Source: Eulemur rufifrons
Taxonomy: Eukaryota > Chordata > Mammalia > Primates > Lemuridae
Reading direction: 5' to 3'
Assembly: GCF_041146395.1 (NCBI RefSeq)
Contig: NC_090995.1
Span: 14,945,501 to 15,009,500 of the forward strand
DNA length: 64,000 nucleotides
Positions 21,509 through 32,010 of this stretch are shown here, one piece after another; position 1 is the stretch's first letter, and the number at the start of each line of letters is the position of its first letter. The position numbers were made by a program, and so were the translations under genes. The notes beneath the pieces are model-generated. The model ran no database searches and had not been told where the DNA came from. It saw only the letters and a list, made by a program, of their open reading frames with translations.

Positions 21509-22804
21509 TACTATGAAGGCAATTCAGGGGAGAAAAGATAGTCTTTCTGGGAAGTCGTGTTGATACAATCGGATATCTGCATGCAAAAATAAAAGGAAAA
21601 AAACTCTTCAAACTGTACTGTACCTCATGCCGTACACAAAAACTAACTCACAACAGATTATAGAACTAAATGTAAAACTGCAAGTGATAAAACTTTGAGA
21701 AGAAAACAGGCAAAAACTCTGTAACTCTGGGTTAAGCAAGTTTTTTCCGTATGATGCAAAAAAATCATAAAAAATAAAATGGATATATTAGATCTCATCA
21801 CAATAAAAACTTCCGCTTGTGAAAAAGGAATTTCAGGAAAATGAAAAGACAAGCCACAGACTGAAGGAAGATATTTGTAAAGCATAAATCTGATCAAAGA
21901 CATGTGTCCAGAGTATATAAAGACCTCTGAAACTCAACAATAACAAAACAACCCAATCAAAATGGGAAAAAGATTTAAACAGACATTTTACTAATATAAG
22001 GATGGCAAATAAAAACAAGACAATATTCAACATGATTCATCAACAGAAAAATTCAAATTAAAACAACAAGATATGATTACGCACCAATTAGAGTAACCAA
22101 TATTGAAGACTCATCATACCAAGTCTTGGGGAAGACGCAGAGGAACTAGAACTTTCATACTGCTGGTGGGAATGTAAAATGGTAAAAACTACTTTGTAAG
22201 ACAGTTTCGGTTTCTTAAAAGGTTAAAAATATAACCATCATATGATCCATTCCTTCCACTTCTAGGTATTTTCCCAACAGAACAGAAACATATATTCATG
22301 CACATAGGACTGTTCATGGTAGTTTTATTTGTAAGAGCCCAAAACTGGAAACTACCCAAATATCTCCTTACAGGCAAATGGATGAACTAACTATTAATAT
22401 TTCCATGCAATGGGATGCTACTCAATGATAAAAAGGAATGAATGATTAATACACACAACATTGATAAATCTCAATCTAATTATGTTTACTGAAAAAAATT
22501 CAGACAAGAAAGAATGTCTACTGTATGGTTCCATCTACATAAAACCCTAGGAAAGGCAAATAATCTATAGTGATATAGATTACATCAGTGGCTTCCTGGG
22601 GAGAGGGAGTAAGAAGAGGTGAAAAGAAAGGATTTGAAAGGAACACTAGGGAATGCTGAAGGTGATGAGTATGTTTCTTACCTTGATTGTCGTGATTGTT
22701 TCACAGGTGCAAAAATTTGTCAAAACTTATCAAATTGTATTTTAAATTTGGGCGATTTATGTCACTGATACCTCAATAAAGCTGTAAAAAAAAAAAAAAA
22801 AAAA
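21509..22804 (+). mobile_element. L1 LINE (older L1M type), ORF2 3' part and 3' UTR
   Basis: A 5'-truncated L1 of about 1.3 kb. Visible ORF2 landmarks in order: ATCGGATATCTGCATGCAAA, AAACAACCCAATCAAAATGG, CATACTGCTGGTGGGAATG, ATCCATTCCTTCCACTTCTA and AATGGGATGCTACTCAATG. The 3' UTR follows (TACATCAGTGGCTTCCTGG, CTTGATTGTCGTGATTG) and an A tail of 19 after CCTCAATAAAGCTGT. Stops and indels break all frames. It is more diverged than the L1 at 46.7 kb. Confidence 0.93.
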
Positions 22805-24555
22805 CCCTACTCTGGTCTAAGTTGTATCAAACATCTGAAAATTTGTAACCTTATGAGCCATAAGAGTATTGATTGCCCAGGCTGAGAAATCTGGATGAGA
22901 CTGAATCTTTCTGCAGGGCAGCCAAGATGCGTGTCCCGAGAAGGGGACTACCAAATGACACAGTTAAAAGGAACATCACAGGGAGAAGACAGTAGTGGAC
23001 TAGAAACTGATAGGATAGATGAACGGCCCCAAGGAAAACACAACATCTCGCTGAGACTCCTGGAATTGGCTCTTCTCCTGACAGTTAAAATTATCCTCTG
23101 TGCGATACTTGGCTGCTACCTCCTGCCCCTCAGTGCTGTTACCAAGATGGTAAATATTGCCATTTCAAGTAAACGATTGCTTTTTTCCAACGTACAAAAA
23201 AAAATATACTGGCAATATGAAAATTTCTAAATGTGCACATAATTACTTCTTTGTTTTAGAATTTGAAATAGGATTTGATGAGGGAATGTGGAAATATTCA
23301 GGGAACTTTACCTCCGAGATGATTCTGAACACTATGTTGGACCACTCAGCTGTTTAGTTGGATGTATCACAGCCTCCTTCCCCAAAATCGGGAAGGTAAA
23401 TCTATTTAAATGATTTACTGAAACGTCGTGGTCAGTCGTTGCCTCTGGAGAGAGTGTTCATTTAACACAGGACTGTGAAACTTTAAAACCAATCCATGCT
23501 TCTTCCTGACACACAGCTTCAACCCCGTTTCTCTTTCAGCGAAAGCTCTTGCTTCAATTGAATCCTCCTTCAGACTCCCTTAGACGGAGTGCTGTACCAT
23601 ATTCTGCTGTTAAATCATGAAAAATGATAGAATCTCTACCTTTTTGCAAGAGTCATTGTCACATGAGACCCTCCGATAGGTAATATACCGCTCGAGTCAG
23701 TAATTTCCACTATTTGTATGCATTTCAGGTTTGCCAATTACCCTTCCAAGCTGTAAATTGCCTATTTTGAGAGCATCATTTGATTTTTAATGTTTGTCTT
23801 AACAGCCTGATTTGTTTTGTCTTTTGATTTGTTTCCCATTTTAGTAATTAATTTTAAGCTGACAATGTCTCTCCTAAAAGGAAGGTGGAGTCCGCAAGCC
23901 TTTTAGAGCTATCGCAGTTTGATACTAATATAAATTTCTGTCTAGTGCCACAGACCTTAAGCAAAAAAATGTCAGGCTCCATTTTCTTTTCTTTGGAAAG
24001 GAGTCATCACATAGCGTATCTTGGGTTTCAAATGCACACTGCATCACCCCCCAAGTTTAAATACACACCAACAAGCAAAATTGGCCCGAAGAAATATTTT
24101 TCAAAGCATCAGTCTGAAAATAAAGACTAACATGTGTCTTGGGGTTATGTAAATATATACAAAAACTATACAGAGAAAACAAATTTCTCATTCCCAGACC
24201 CATCTTGTAAAAACTCCGTTACGGCTACTTGAAAAACACAAACACTTCTCACTTAGAGCTTTGGTCTTTAATGCCCTCAGGGACATTTTGAGCTGATTCT
24301 GTAAGATCCAACAAATCTTTTTCTCCTAATACACTTTTGGGAAAGAGCAGAGCAATGAAGAAAGGCGATGAAAAAGTAAAAAGTGCAAAAGCACAAGAAG
24401 GAGGTAAGAGTTGGTGGGAAAGGTGAAATAACAGGGCCACTCGGGAATAGAAGTTGGAAGGAAAATTGGAGAGTCTAACTTTCCATGTCTTGTGAAACAT
24501 GTGAGGGAAACCTCTCCAAATCATTTAGTAATTCCCTAATGAAACCAACTGCCAA
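22805..24555. other. single-copy DNA, includes 111-codon open frame
   Basis: No repeat recognised. The plus-strand frame at 22895-23230 has 111 codons with a hydrophobic stretch (LLLTVKIILCAILGCYLLPL) at about residues 60-79 that could be a membrane segment, but the sides are nondescript, the end runs into A-rich DNA, and I recognise no family. The minus frame at 24249-24524 is likewise anonymous. Text around 23760-23880 (TTAACAGCCTGATTTG, TTTTAGTAATTAATTTTAAG) reads like single-copy AT-rich DNA with homeodomain-like cores. Confidence 0.42.
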
Positions 24556-24900
24556 GTTTGAGAAAGTTTTATTTCTGTTCTTCCCATCCCCAAATTCGCA
24601 CATGGAAACGTAATCCGCAATGTGATGGTATTTACGGGAAGAACCCTTGAGAGGTGGTTGAGAGCCACAATTGAGATGAGAGCCCGTATAAAAGAGCTTG
24701 TTTTCTCCTTCTACCATGGAAAGACACAGTGAGAAGCTGGAGGTCTTCCCTCTAGAAAAGAACCCTCAGAAGAACCCAACCCTGCTGGCACCTTGATCTT
24801 GGACTTCCCAGCCTCCAACACTGTGAGAAATCAATTTCTGTTGTGTGTAAGCCACCCAGTTTATGGTATTTTGTTCTATCGGCCTGAATGGACTAAGACA
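24556..24900 (+). mobile_element. MLT1/MST-like MaLR solo LTR
   Basis: Clear match to the MaLR LTR text: CAATGTGATGGTATTTACGG, GATGAGAGCCCGTATAAAAG, GGAAAGACACAGTGAGAAG, CACCTTGATCTTGGACTTCC, GTGAGAAATCAATTTCTG, GTAAGCCACCCAGTTTATGG and the terminal GGACTAAGACA. The usual AATAAA is altered (AAATCAATTT), so the polyadenylation signal is lost. It is a solo LTR; no internal retroviral genes are nearby. Confidence 0.92.
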
Positions 24901-25059
24901 CTTACATCATGAATGTAATAAGTCTTTTTCAAAATAAGTGAATAACTGTAATTATTACCTTATCCTCTCCAAACTCTACTTTCTTTACACTTAATAGAGA
25001 TGGTCAGCATTTTTCATTTTATATCGCTTCTATGATTTATTTCTTGCCTCAGTTTACTG
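24901..25059. other. single-copy noncoding DNA
   Basis: Nothing recognised. Confidence 0.5.
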
Positions 25060-25275
25060 GAAGAGGCAGTGTGTCATAAGGGAACCGTGGAGTACAAGTT
25101 CAGTGTCATGGGGTTTGCCTCTTGTTCTTGTGCAGACTGTCTTGTCTTTAGCAAACCATACAAGCATTCCCCTTTCCTTAGATAAAAGAAGACTAGTAAC
25201 TAATAATAATTAATAACAACAACAACAACACTACTACGACCACAACAATGGTCTGCCTGCCTCATAGCATTGGCT
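25060..25275 (+). mobile_element. MIR SINE with an (AAC)n expansion
   Basis: Sense MIR: GGCAGTGTGTCATAAGGGAA at the head, CCCCTTTCCTTAGATAAAAG and AATAATAATTAATAAC in the middle, GGTCTGCCTGCCTCATAGCA toward the end. A short AAC run (AACAACAACAACAACAC) has grown in the AATAATAATA part of the element, at about 25214-25232. Confidence 0.6.
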
Positions 25276-26285
25276 CTCAACTTCTAGTCTAGCGGGTCCT
25301 TGCTAAGAGTGTGCTAAGGTAGTTCTCTTACATGTTAGATGTTTATAAAACAGCATCTTGATTCTTTAAAAAAAAATCGCATTAAGCTTTGCTCACTGAT
25401 ACAAGTGCATTTTATTTGCACTTATGTAGCATGAAATGGAGAGCTTATGAAAGTCTTTTATGAAGATAAAATGACTTCTTAGAGTGAAAATTGAAAATTA
25501 TTGACCTGGGTCCACAAGACTGGTGCTTACACATAATCCTATCTATGTATTAATATGTCTTAGAAGCTGTTGTCTCCGCCTGTGTGTGTCCTGATGGTGT
25601 CAATCAAAACCCCTGCTCCTATGACATCATCTCTTCTAGGTCCTTGTTGTGAATTCACGTCCGGGGATACAGCAGCTGAATGTCCACTCCTCAAACAGCT
25701 GGTTCTCCTGCTTTTCCTTCCCCGTTTATTCCTATCGTCACTGTCAAAACGCGGGCACACTCTTTGCTCCTGAGAATGATGCTTGTCCCGTGACTCTCTG
25801 TAAACAGACAGCTCCTCCAAAGATGACACACACTGGAGAAATATCTCTTAATGGGTTTGTTCCACAGAAGATAAAAGAGGATATATCAGCAGTGTCTCAA
25901 AATGACTAAGCTCAACATAAAACAAACTACAAACCTCTCATGTTTAAATCTATCTACGCTTTTTAAGCCTCCCTCCTCCCCAAAATATTTAGAGACTATT
26001 AATAAAATAATTCAGCTCTCCATAAACAGGTTACATGTCTATAAAATATTAAATTCCATATTGGTATGGAGAAATGAAACCGAAGCAAATAGTGGGCAGA
26101 TGTTTTGAACGTGTCCTCCCTAAGTGATTGGTTATTTGTATGTTTCTACATTTAATAATTTACGGAATTCTAGTATTTTTGTGGGGAAAAAGATATGTCA
26201 TGATTCAACCCAGTAACATTGTAGAGAGCAAGGTGCTCCCGACTTAGGACTCGTTGATTAGTCTAAGCGTAACAGAGACTATATA
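25276..26285. other. single-copy noncoding DNA
   Basis: No repeat recognised. Overlapping frames on both strands at 25560-25909 coincide with a higher-GC patch and have no recognised domain. Confidence 0.48.
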
Positions 26286-26620
26286 CACAGTTGTCGCTTG
26301 GTATGCACGGGGAATTGGTTCCAGGACGCCCCTGAGGATAACAAACTCTACGGATGCTCATGTCACTTACAGAAAATGGCTTTGTATTTGCATATAAACA
26401 ATTCACATCCTCCCATGTGCTTTAAGTCATCTCCAGGTTGTTTGTAATACCTAAGATAATGAAAATGCTATGTAAGTAGTTGTTATGCTATATTGTTTTT
26501 AAATTTGTATAATTTTTATTGTTGTATTGGATTTTTTTGTTTTAGATATTTTCTATGCATGCTTGGTTGAATCCACAAATACAACACCTGTGGGTATGAA
26601 TGGTCTTGTGGACTTATCAA
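26286..26620. mobile_element. Tigger-type (TcMar) DNA transposon, MITE
   Basis: Left end CAGTTGTCGCTTGGTATGCA, then GGGGAATTGGTTCCAGGACG, ATGGCTTTGTATTTGCATAT, CACATCCTCCCATGTGCTTT, GAAAATGCTATGTAAGTAG and the right end CTTGGTTGAATCCACAAATAC. The two ends are inverted copies (GAATTGGTTCC-type text against GGTTGAATCC). This matches non-autonomous mariner/Tigger elements; there is no transposase frame. It would have moved by cut and paste using transposase supplied in trans. Confidence 0.85.
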
Positions 26621-27100
26621 TGCATGGATATAGTAAAAGCATGATAATGCTTCAGTTTAGCATTTTTTATCTTAGCCTATATTTCTTATAGATGAGAAGA
26701 AAAACTTGTCCTTCTTCATTCTGAGTGGTTTTATTTGTTTTCTTTTTACATTTTGGTGGGAAAAGAGATTTGAACTCAATTTTAACAGTAGGAGTGTACC
26801 TACCACTAACCTTGTATTGGGTTCTTCACTTCTCTAGAACAAAATGAATTGTTCATCCGATTCTCTCCAAACTGTCCTGCTCACCTCAGAGTGTATGAGT
26901 CACTGGAAGATGAGAAAGCCTGTCAACACCAGCGTCTTCTTTCTCAACAAGAGCGAGGATGCTCATTTCTGGTTGGAAATCTGGATCTCTGAGCTGTCTC
27001 CTTCCCTCATCCTCCACCCTCCGACGCGGAGCACGCCTGACCTCAGCCCTTCCTCCCCAGCCTTTTCCCAGCTCGTTCACCTGACAGCCTCCACCACAAC
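26621..27100. other. single-copy DNA
   Basis: No repeat recognised. A 120-codon plus frame (26844-27206) continues through here and into the next segment; it is serine/threonine-rich, has no domain I recognise, and overlaps a minus-strand frame at 26886-27080. Not supported as a gene. Confidence 0.42.
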
Positions 27101-27245
27101 AGACACCTCGTCAGACGTGACTGATTGCTGTAATCTGTACTCTGGGCAGCCATTAAGCAAATTACCTGAATCATTGCAAGGATTAGTCTCATTAACACAT
27201 GATTAGCATCAAATTAAAATAATGAGTGTTTAACTTCTGATGTCT
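27101..27245. promoter_or_regulatory. candidate conserved noncoding element, homeodomain-motif cluster
   Basis: Within 130 bases there are many TAAT/ATTA cores: GCCATTAAGCAAATTACC, AAGGATTAGTCTCATTAACA, CATGATTAGCATCAAATTAA and AATAATGAGTG, plus TGATTGCTGTAATC and CTTGATCAGCC nearby. Density and variety of spacing resemble developmental enhancers. Conservation itself cannot be seen from one sequence, so this is an inference from motif content. Confidence 0.4.
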
Positions 27246-27505
27246 TCCAGTTGTTTGAACAGCTTGATCAGCCACACCAGGCTGGCAGGGAGGTGGGGGT
27301 GTCAGAGTGCCACAGAGAAGAAGGGAGGCTGCACTGTTCATGACACACGACATCTCCCCAGTAGACGGAGGTGAGATCGAGCTCACACCGTCTGCATGAA
27401 AGGTTTCTTCCCAGCAGCAAAGACGCTGCGTCCAAACCGAGGTCTTTCTCTCCCTGGCATCGGTACCGCCAGCCGTTCCTCTGAGCAAGGCTTTACATGC
27501 TAACG
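27246..27505. other. single-copy noncoding DNA
   Basis: No repeat recognised. Part of the 134-codon minus frame at 27192-27596, whose N-terminal half is encoded by the minisatellite next to it. Confidence 0.45.
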
Positions 27506-27589
27506 GTGCACCCCCACACCTGACATGCACCCCCTCACCCCTGCACACCTGGACATGCACCCCCTCACCCCTGCACACCTGACATGCAC
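27506..27589. repeat. 30-bp GC-rich minisatellite, about 2.5 copies
   Basis: Unit GACATGCACCCCCTCACCCC followed by TGCACACCTG, at 27522-27551 and 27552-27580 (one base shorter), with a partial third copy at 27581-27589 and a degenerate partial copy on the left. On the minus strand it codes a repeated VCRGEGVHV phrase, which is only the repeat being translated. It directly abuts the L1 at 27590. Confidence 0.85.
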
Positions 27590-28014
27590 TTACCAAAGAT
27601 GGCTCAACATACGAAAATCAACGTAATACATCCCATTAACAGAATGAATGGCAAAAATGAGCATCTCAACTGATGCAGAAAAGAACCCTTGGCAAGATTC
27701 AACGTTTTTTCCATAATAAAAACATTTAATAAACTAAGAATAGAACTACTTCAGAATAATAAATACCATATAGGAAAAGCCCTCAGCTAACATCATACTC
27801 AATGATCAGAAGCTAAAGCTTTTCCTCTAAGATCAGCAAAGGATGCCTACTCTCCTCACTTCTACTCTGCATAGAATTGGAAGTCCCAGCCAGGGAAATT
27901 AAGCAAGAAAAAGAAATAAAAGGCATTCAAATTGGAAAGGAAGAAGTAAGATTATCACTGTTCGCAAATGATGTGATCTTATACATAGAAAACCCTAAAG
28001 GTTACACACACACA

Positions 28015-28052
<38 letters not shown>

Positions 28053-28152
28053 GACTTGTTAGAACTAATAAACAAATTCAGCCAAAGTTGCAGGATACAA
28101 AATCAACACAAGAAAACCAATTGCATTTCTCCACACTAACAATGAACAGTCT
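27590..28152 (+). mobile_element. L1 LINE fragment, ORF2 reverse-transcriptase region
   Basis: Landmarks: AAAATCAACGTAATACATCC, AGCATCTCAACTGATGCAGA, AACATCATACTCAATGATCA, GGATGCCTACTCTCCTCAC, GGCATTCAAATTGGAAAGG and the active-site codons. The normally invariant FADD catalytic motif reads FAND at 27961-27972 (TTCGCAAATGAT), followed by [12 protein letters not shown] array sits at 28004-28050 just after it. Both ends of the L1 are missing, with no A tail of its own. Confidence 0.92.
28004..28050. repeat. (CA)n microsatellite within L1
   Basis: About 23 CA units with one CC interruption at 28021-28022. It lies in the ORF2 text between AACCCTAAAGGTT and CTCGACTTGTTAGAACT. Confidence 0.95.
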
Positions 28153-28918
28153 GTAAATGGGTGTGGATAGAGGGGCTGGGTACAAAAAAAAAAAAGTCAC
28201 TGATCACTTTGTGAAAACTTATTCATATTTTCACTTATTTGTGCCTTTTTCTTCATGTGCATTAAAATTCCACAAAAGTTGGCTGAAAATAAAAATACAT
28301 AAGAAATGACTTTATTTGCACGGCTGAAATCACTATATTAATAAATTTGCATGTTTTCCATTTTTCCCCTGTGACAAAAGATAGGAAGCTATTAATTACT
28401 CACTGGCAAAAACATCATTGGAAAATTCTGGTGCCCGTTTATATTTGGAAGAAAACCACTTATCATTCATGCCTGATCCTTTCCAGTTCAGTTTCTCCAG
28501 CGAGTAAATCATGTTTCCAGAGAGGTAAATGAATGTTAACTGGACAAGAATATGGGGATGGGAGAAGGGAGAAAAGCTAGATTTCTTATTACTCCTTAGT
28601 TTGACATGCAAACAGTATCTTCGATTTCTGTTCTTTTCTCCCTGCTGGTCTCCTCTGATACCAGCTGGTTCCATAATAAGCTTCTATTATGCTACTATGT
28701 TGCTAGTCACCCTACTTTTTATTTGAAAGCATTCCATTCATTTGAGAGTCATAGGAATTATGTGAAGAATTTGATGATTGTGGATCCCCTAAAATTGAAA
28801 AAATACCAAAGTTCTTTTTCTTATATGAACAAAGATAGTCATATCCAATTTGTTTTATGAACAGAATTGCACTCATGTGGGCACACATAGGCAAATTATT
28901 TTTCCTTTAATTAAATCT
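28153..28918. other. single-copy noncoding DNA
   Basis: No repeat recognised apart from a 12-A run at about 28184-28195. Overlapping short frames on both strands at 28347-28894 have no domains. Confidence 0.48.
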
Positions 28919-29056
28919 TTTTTTATTTTTATTTTTTTGTAGAGACGGGGTCTCGCTCTTGCTCAGGCTGGTCTTGAACTCCTGAGCTCAAGCGATCCTC
29001 TGGCCTCGGACTCCCAGAGTGCTGGGATTACAGGCATGAGCCACCGCGCCCGGCCC
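28919..29056 (-). mobile_element. free left Alu monomer (FLAM-like)
   Basis: A single Alu arm on the minus strand: from 29056, GGCCGGGCGCGGTGGCTCATG to GAGACCCCGTCTCTAC, then directly an A-rich tail (AAAAAAATAAAAATAAAA, seen here as T-rich text at 28919-28939). There is no right arm. This is the monomeric ancestor type of primate Alus, or an Alu truncated after its left arm; the A tail straight after the left arm favours the monomer. Confidence 0.85.
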
Positions 29057-29339
29057 TGGCAAATTATTTAAATAGCCATAACACCATGACAGTCATATTA
29101 TTTAACTAGTCGCCAAAAAAATTCCCAAAGTTGTAGGGAAAATATTTTTAGGTATGGAGAGTTTGCTGTTCTATTAATTTCCATTGAAATGTACAAAACA
29201 AAATTTAAATGTAGGACCAAAGTTAGACTGGTTAAAAAATAACTCAAACTAACAAATTAACTAACCAACAAAACAGCAAACTAGCAAATAAACAACAACC
29301 GCACTGGAAAAAAAAATACAGTTGTGCTTTGGTCAAGTT
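29057..29339. other. A-rich single-copy DNA
   Basis: No repeat recognised. Contains a run of short AAC/TAAC-type phrases at 29245-29300. Confidence 0.48.
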
Positions 29340-29445
29340 CAATGACCATTTATTGAATGGCTTCTATGTCCCCGATAGTGTGCTAAATATCAGGTACACA
29401 CAGGTGATTTAGAATCTATCCTTGATCAACAGAATGTGTTTAGGA
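29340..29445 (-). mobile_element. L2 LINE, 3' end
   Basis: ACCATTTATTGAATGGCTTC, TATGTCCCCGATAGTGTGCT and ACACACAGGTGATTTAGAAT is the reverse complement of the L2 tail. Confidence 0.75.
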
Positions 29446-29664
29446 CGAAGTATTAAGTCTTGGGATTGCTTTTCTCAGCTGTGGGGACAAGAACACTTCT
29501 TACATATGGTGATGCCAGTTCCAACTTTTGAAAGATGAGTGATAGCCATGTAATGAATGAATGAATAGGAATTTTGGAGACAGTTATGAACAAAAATGTG
29601 GAGTATACAATAGCAATGACGACTATGTGGAAAAAGATTACGTGATAAAGTTGCCTGTTATATT

Positions 29665-29795
29665 TTATTTCATTGAGCTGGTACTTACTACTTACTTACT
29701 ACTGCCAGCCCCTGTGCTAGGCAGTGACACTCCACAGGTGACGAGGACAGACATGCTCCGTGCCCTCGCGGGGCTCTCTGTCTACCCTGCTTAGA
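29665..29795 (-). mobile_element. L2 LINE, 3' end
   Basis: TACTTACTACTGCCAGCCCC, TGTGCTAGGCAGTGACACTC, CACAGGTGACGAGGACAGAC and ATGCTCCGTGCCCTCGCGGG follow the reverse complement of the L2 tail closely (AGGCACTGGGAATAC ... GTCCCTGCCCTCATGGAG). Confidence 0.85.
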
Positions 29796-31864
29796 ACATC
29801 TCACTCTGCTAAGGAATTTCAGTTTTCTCCATTAATTCAGCATTCACAAGCCCACTGATTCCAGGAATAAGTTAATATTTGTTTGAAAAGTTAACATGTT
29901 GATGAAAGAATATAATTACCATCGTCATGTCTTAATTAGAGGGTCAGCATTGCAATTTTTAAAAATTCATCTAATGACAGGCTTGTCCCTAAGGAAAGAG
30001 AAGGATCAAGAAAATTAGGAAGAACTCTGATTCCGTATTGGTTTCAACGTCACGTTTTCTTGACTCTACCTCCAAAAATCACACAGCATCCTCCAAACCT
30101 ACCTCCAAAAATAACATCAACATAGTTTAGTTATTATTTATCATCAATCACTGTAAATAATTACTTCTTTAGAGGGACTGTAGAGATTCCTATGTTGGAT
30201 AATCTCCTCAATTGTTGACTGTGTTTTATTACTACCATAGAAATAAGCTAATTCTATAATAACCAATGTGGCGGGTAACATGATTATGAATAATTGGAAA
30301 CGACTTATAACTAGAATTTTAGTAATCCTTGCTTTTGATATAAAAAGGAAAACTGATAAGGTTGACTTAGATAGTTTATTATGTTTTACTATTATTTTTA
30401 AAAATCAATATGCATGAATCAAGGCAGGGCCTGTCATTTACTAATCTTTAATCTGGTTAAGGTTTTTAAGTTTCAAACCAGGTCTGTATAGCCATAAAAT
30501 TGATGTAGCTTTTATTTATAACAACTGTGCAAAACATGCTTAGGGTTTTTGTTTGATTGAGTCAACTCTGGTTTCGAGAATCAGATGGCGGTGCTAAATG
30601 ACAATGAGAGGTGGAAGAATCGCATGTGAACAGTAACATATATGTCAACATAGGTGCCTTCGATGAACTAAATAAATATATCCAATTAGGAAGAGATGAC
30701 TATCGAAAGACAAATGAATTACATATTTAAATGGAGGTGGTGAAAAGGAACCACCATTTTTAAAAGTCACAGATTTTTTTTTTGTAATTGTAGAAAGTCG
30801 CTAATTGTCTCGCTTGAACATAAAGGCAGCATTAACTGAGGCACATAGATAGTTGAAGCCACTAAACAGCCAGGCTTCCAACGGAAAAGCACATAGACTT
30901 TCAACCACGACGGCAAATGACCGCAATAAGCAGGGAGAAGTTCTCTGTGCGGTGCCACCACGATAAATATTCATGGAATGAAAGATACTAAAACCAGAGC
31001 AGCAAGCTCTCTTGTCACCACTCGAGCCCTGACACGTCTTCATTGCCTATCAACGTGCATGCTGAAAAATTCAGGGACAGTGTCTCAAAAAGAAATGTGA
31101 CTTTGTCATCCGTCCCCCCTCTCTCTGACCCATTACGGCCTCTATTATCACGTCATTTGCCCTATCAATTCTTCATCTTCCCTTCCTGACCTCTTTGGAA
31201 TACCAATGTCCTGTATTATGTGCCTATATTAAATTTCAACCTGGAAAAGAGAAGTCGGTGTTTATCAGACGAGCAGGTAAATGAGACTTGTGTGCTGTAG
31301 TTAAAGAAGGGAAAGCATGATGTCATTACGCACATCGCCATCTGAGGTCCCTTACGGGGCAGGGCTCCTTTTATTATTATTGTTCTTGATTTACTGACTC
31401 TGCAAAAGCATCCTAACATATTTATCGCCCAGCGGAAAGTGCCCTTGCTGATTAGAAAATGGCGGAACTATAAAAAAATTATTCTTCCAAATATTTTAAA
31501 GTCCATTTAAAATTTTGGATTGCTCTGAAGAATTCTATAAAGGGCATTGAGACAAGGCCAATAGGCATCAACACAAACTTATTGAAAAGAGCCCGAGGAC
31601 TCTAGATGAATTGTGACGCCGAAATGTGGTATAACTGGTTAACCACCCACTAAACCAACTGCCAGTCTCAAAGATCATTGACCTGGATGTGTTTCTTTAC
31701 TGCGAAAGGTCACCTGATGGGATCTAGTATCTCCTAAAATCAATATTATCCTTATCTATACAACAGTAAAACAGATGCTTCTCCCAGCAAGAATTACTTC
31801 CAACGAGTGATTACTGACAAAGGTAGAGAAAATAGAAATCTGAAAATGCTGTTAAGAGCAACTC
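29796..31864. other. single-copy noncoding DNA
   Basis: A long stretch with no recognised repeat. The duplicated phrase CTACCTCCAAAAAT occurs at about 30067-30080 and 30100-30113. Minus frames at 30767-31043 overlap each other in two phases without domains. Much of it has the balanced composition of old single-copy sequence. Confidence 0.48.
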
Positions 31865-32010
31865 TACTTTATAGATGGAGAAACTGAGGCAAATCTATAA
31901 AATTTAAGAGTTAAGAGTGAGTTTGGGGATAATTTAGTGCAAGCTCCTCATTTTAATAAGAGATTGAGGACCAGAGAAGTTAAATATTTGGTCCAAAGTC
32001 ATATGCTAAG
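31865..32010 (-). mobile_element. MIR SINE, possibly two overlapping pieces
   Basis: The phrase TTATAGATGGAGAAACTGAGG and, 80 bases later, CTCATTTTAATAAGAGATTG then GGACCAGAGAAGTTAAATAT and GGTCCAAAGTCATATGCTAAG are both versions of the same reverse-complement MIR block (TTTTACAGATGAGGAAACTG ... GAGGTTAAGTAACTTGCCC). So two partial copies seem to lie end to end. Confidence 0.65.

Noticed and set aside
22895..23230. 111-codon frame with a possible membrane segment
   Set aside because: Hydrophobic stretches are common in AT-rich chance frames. No family match that I know, and the frame ends in A-rich DNA. Left only as a note.
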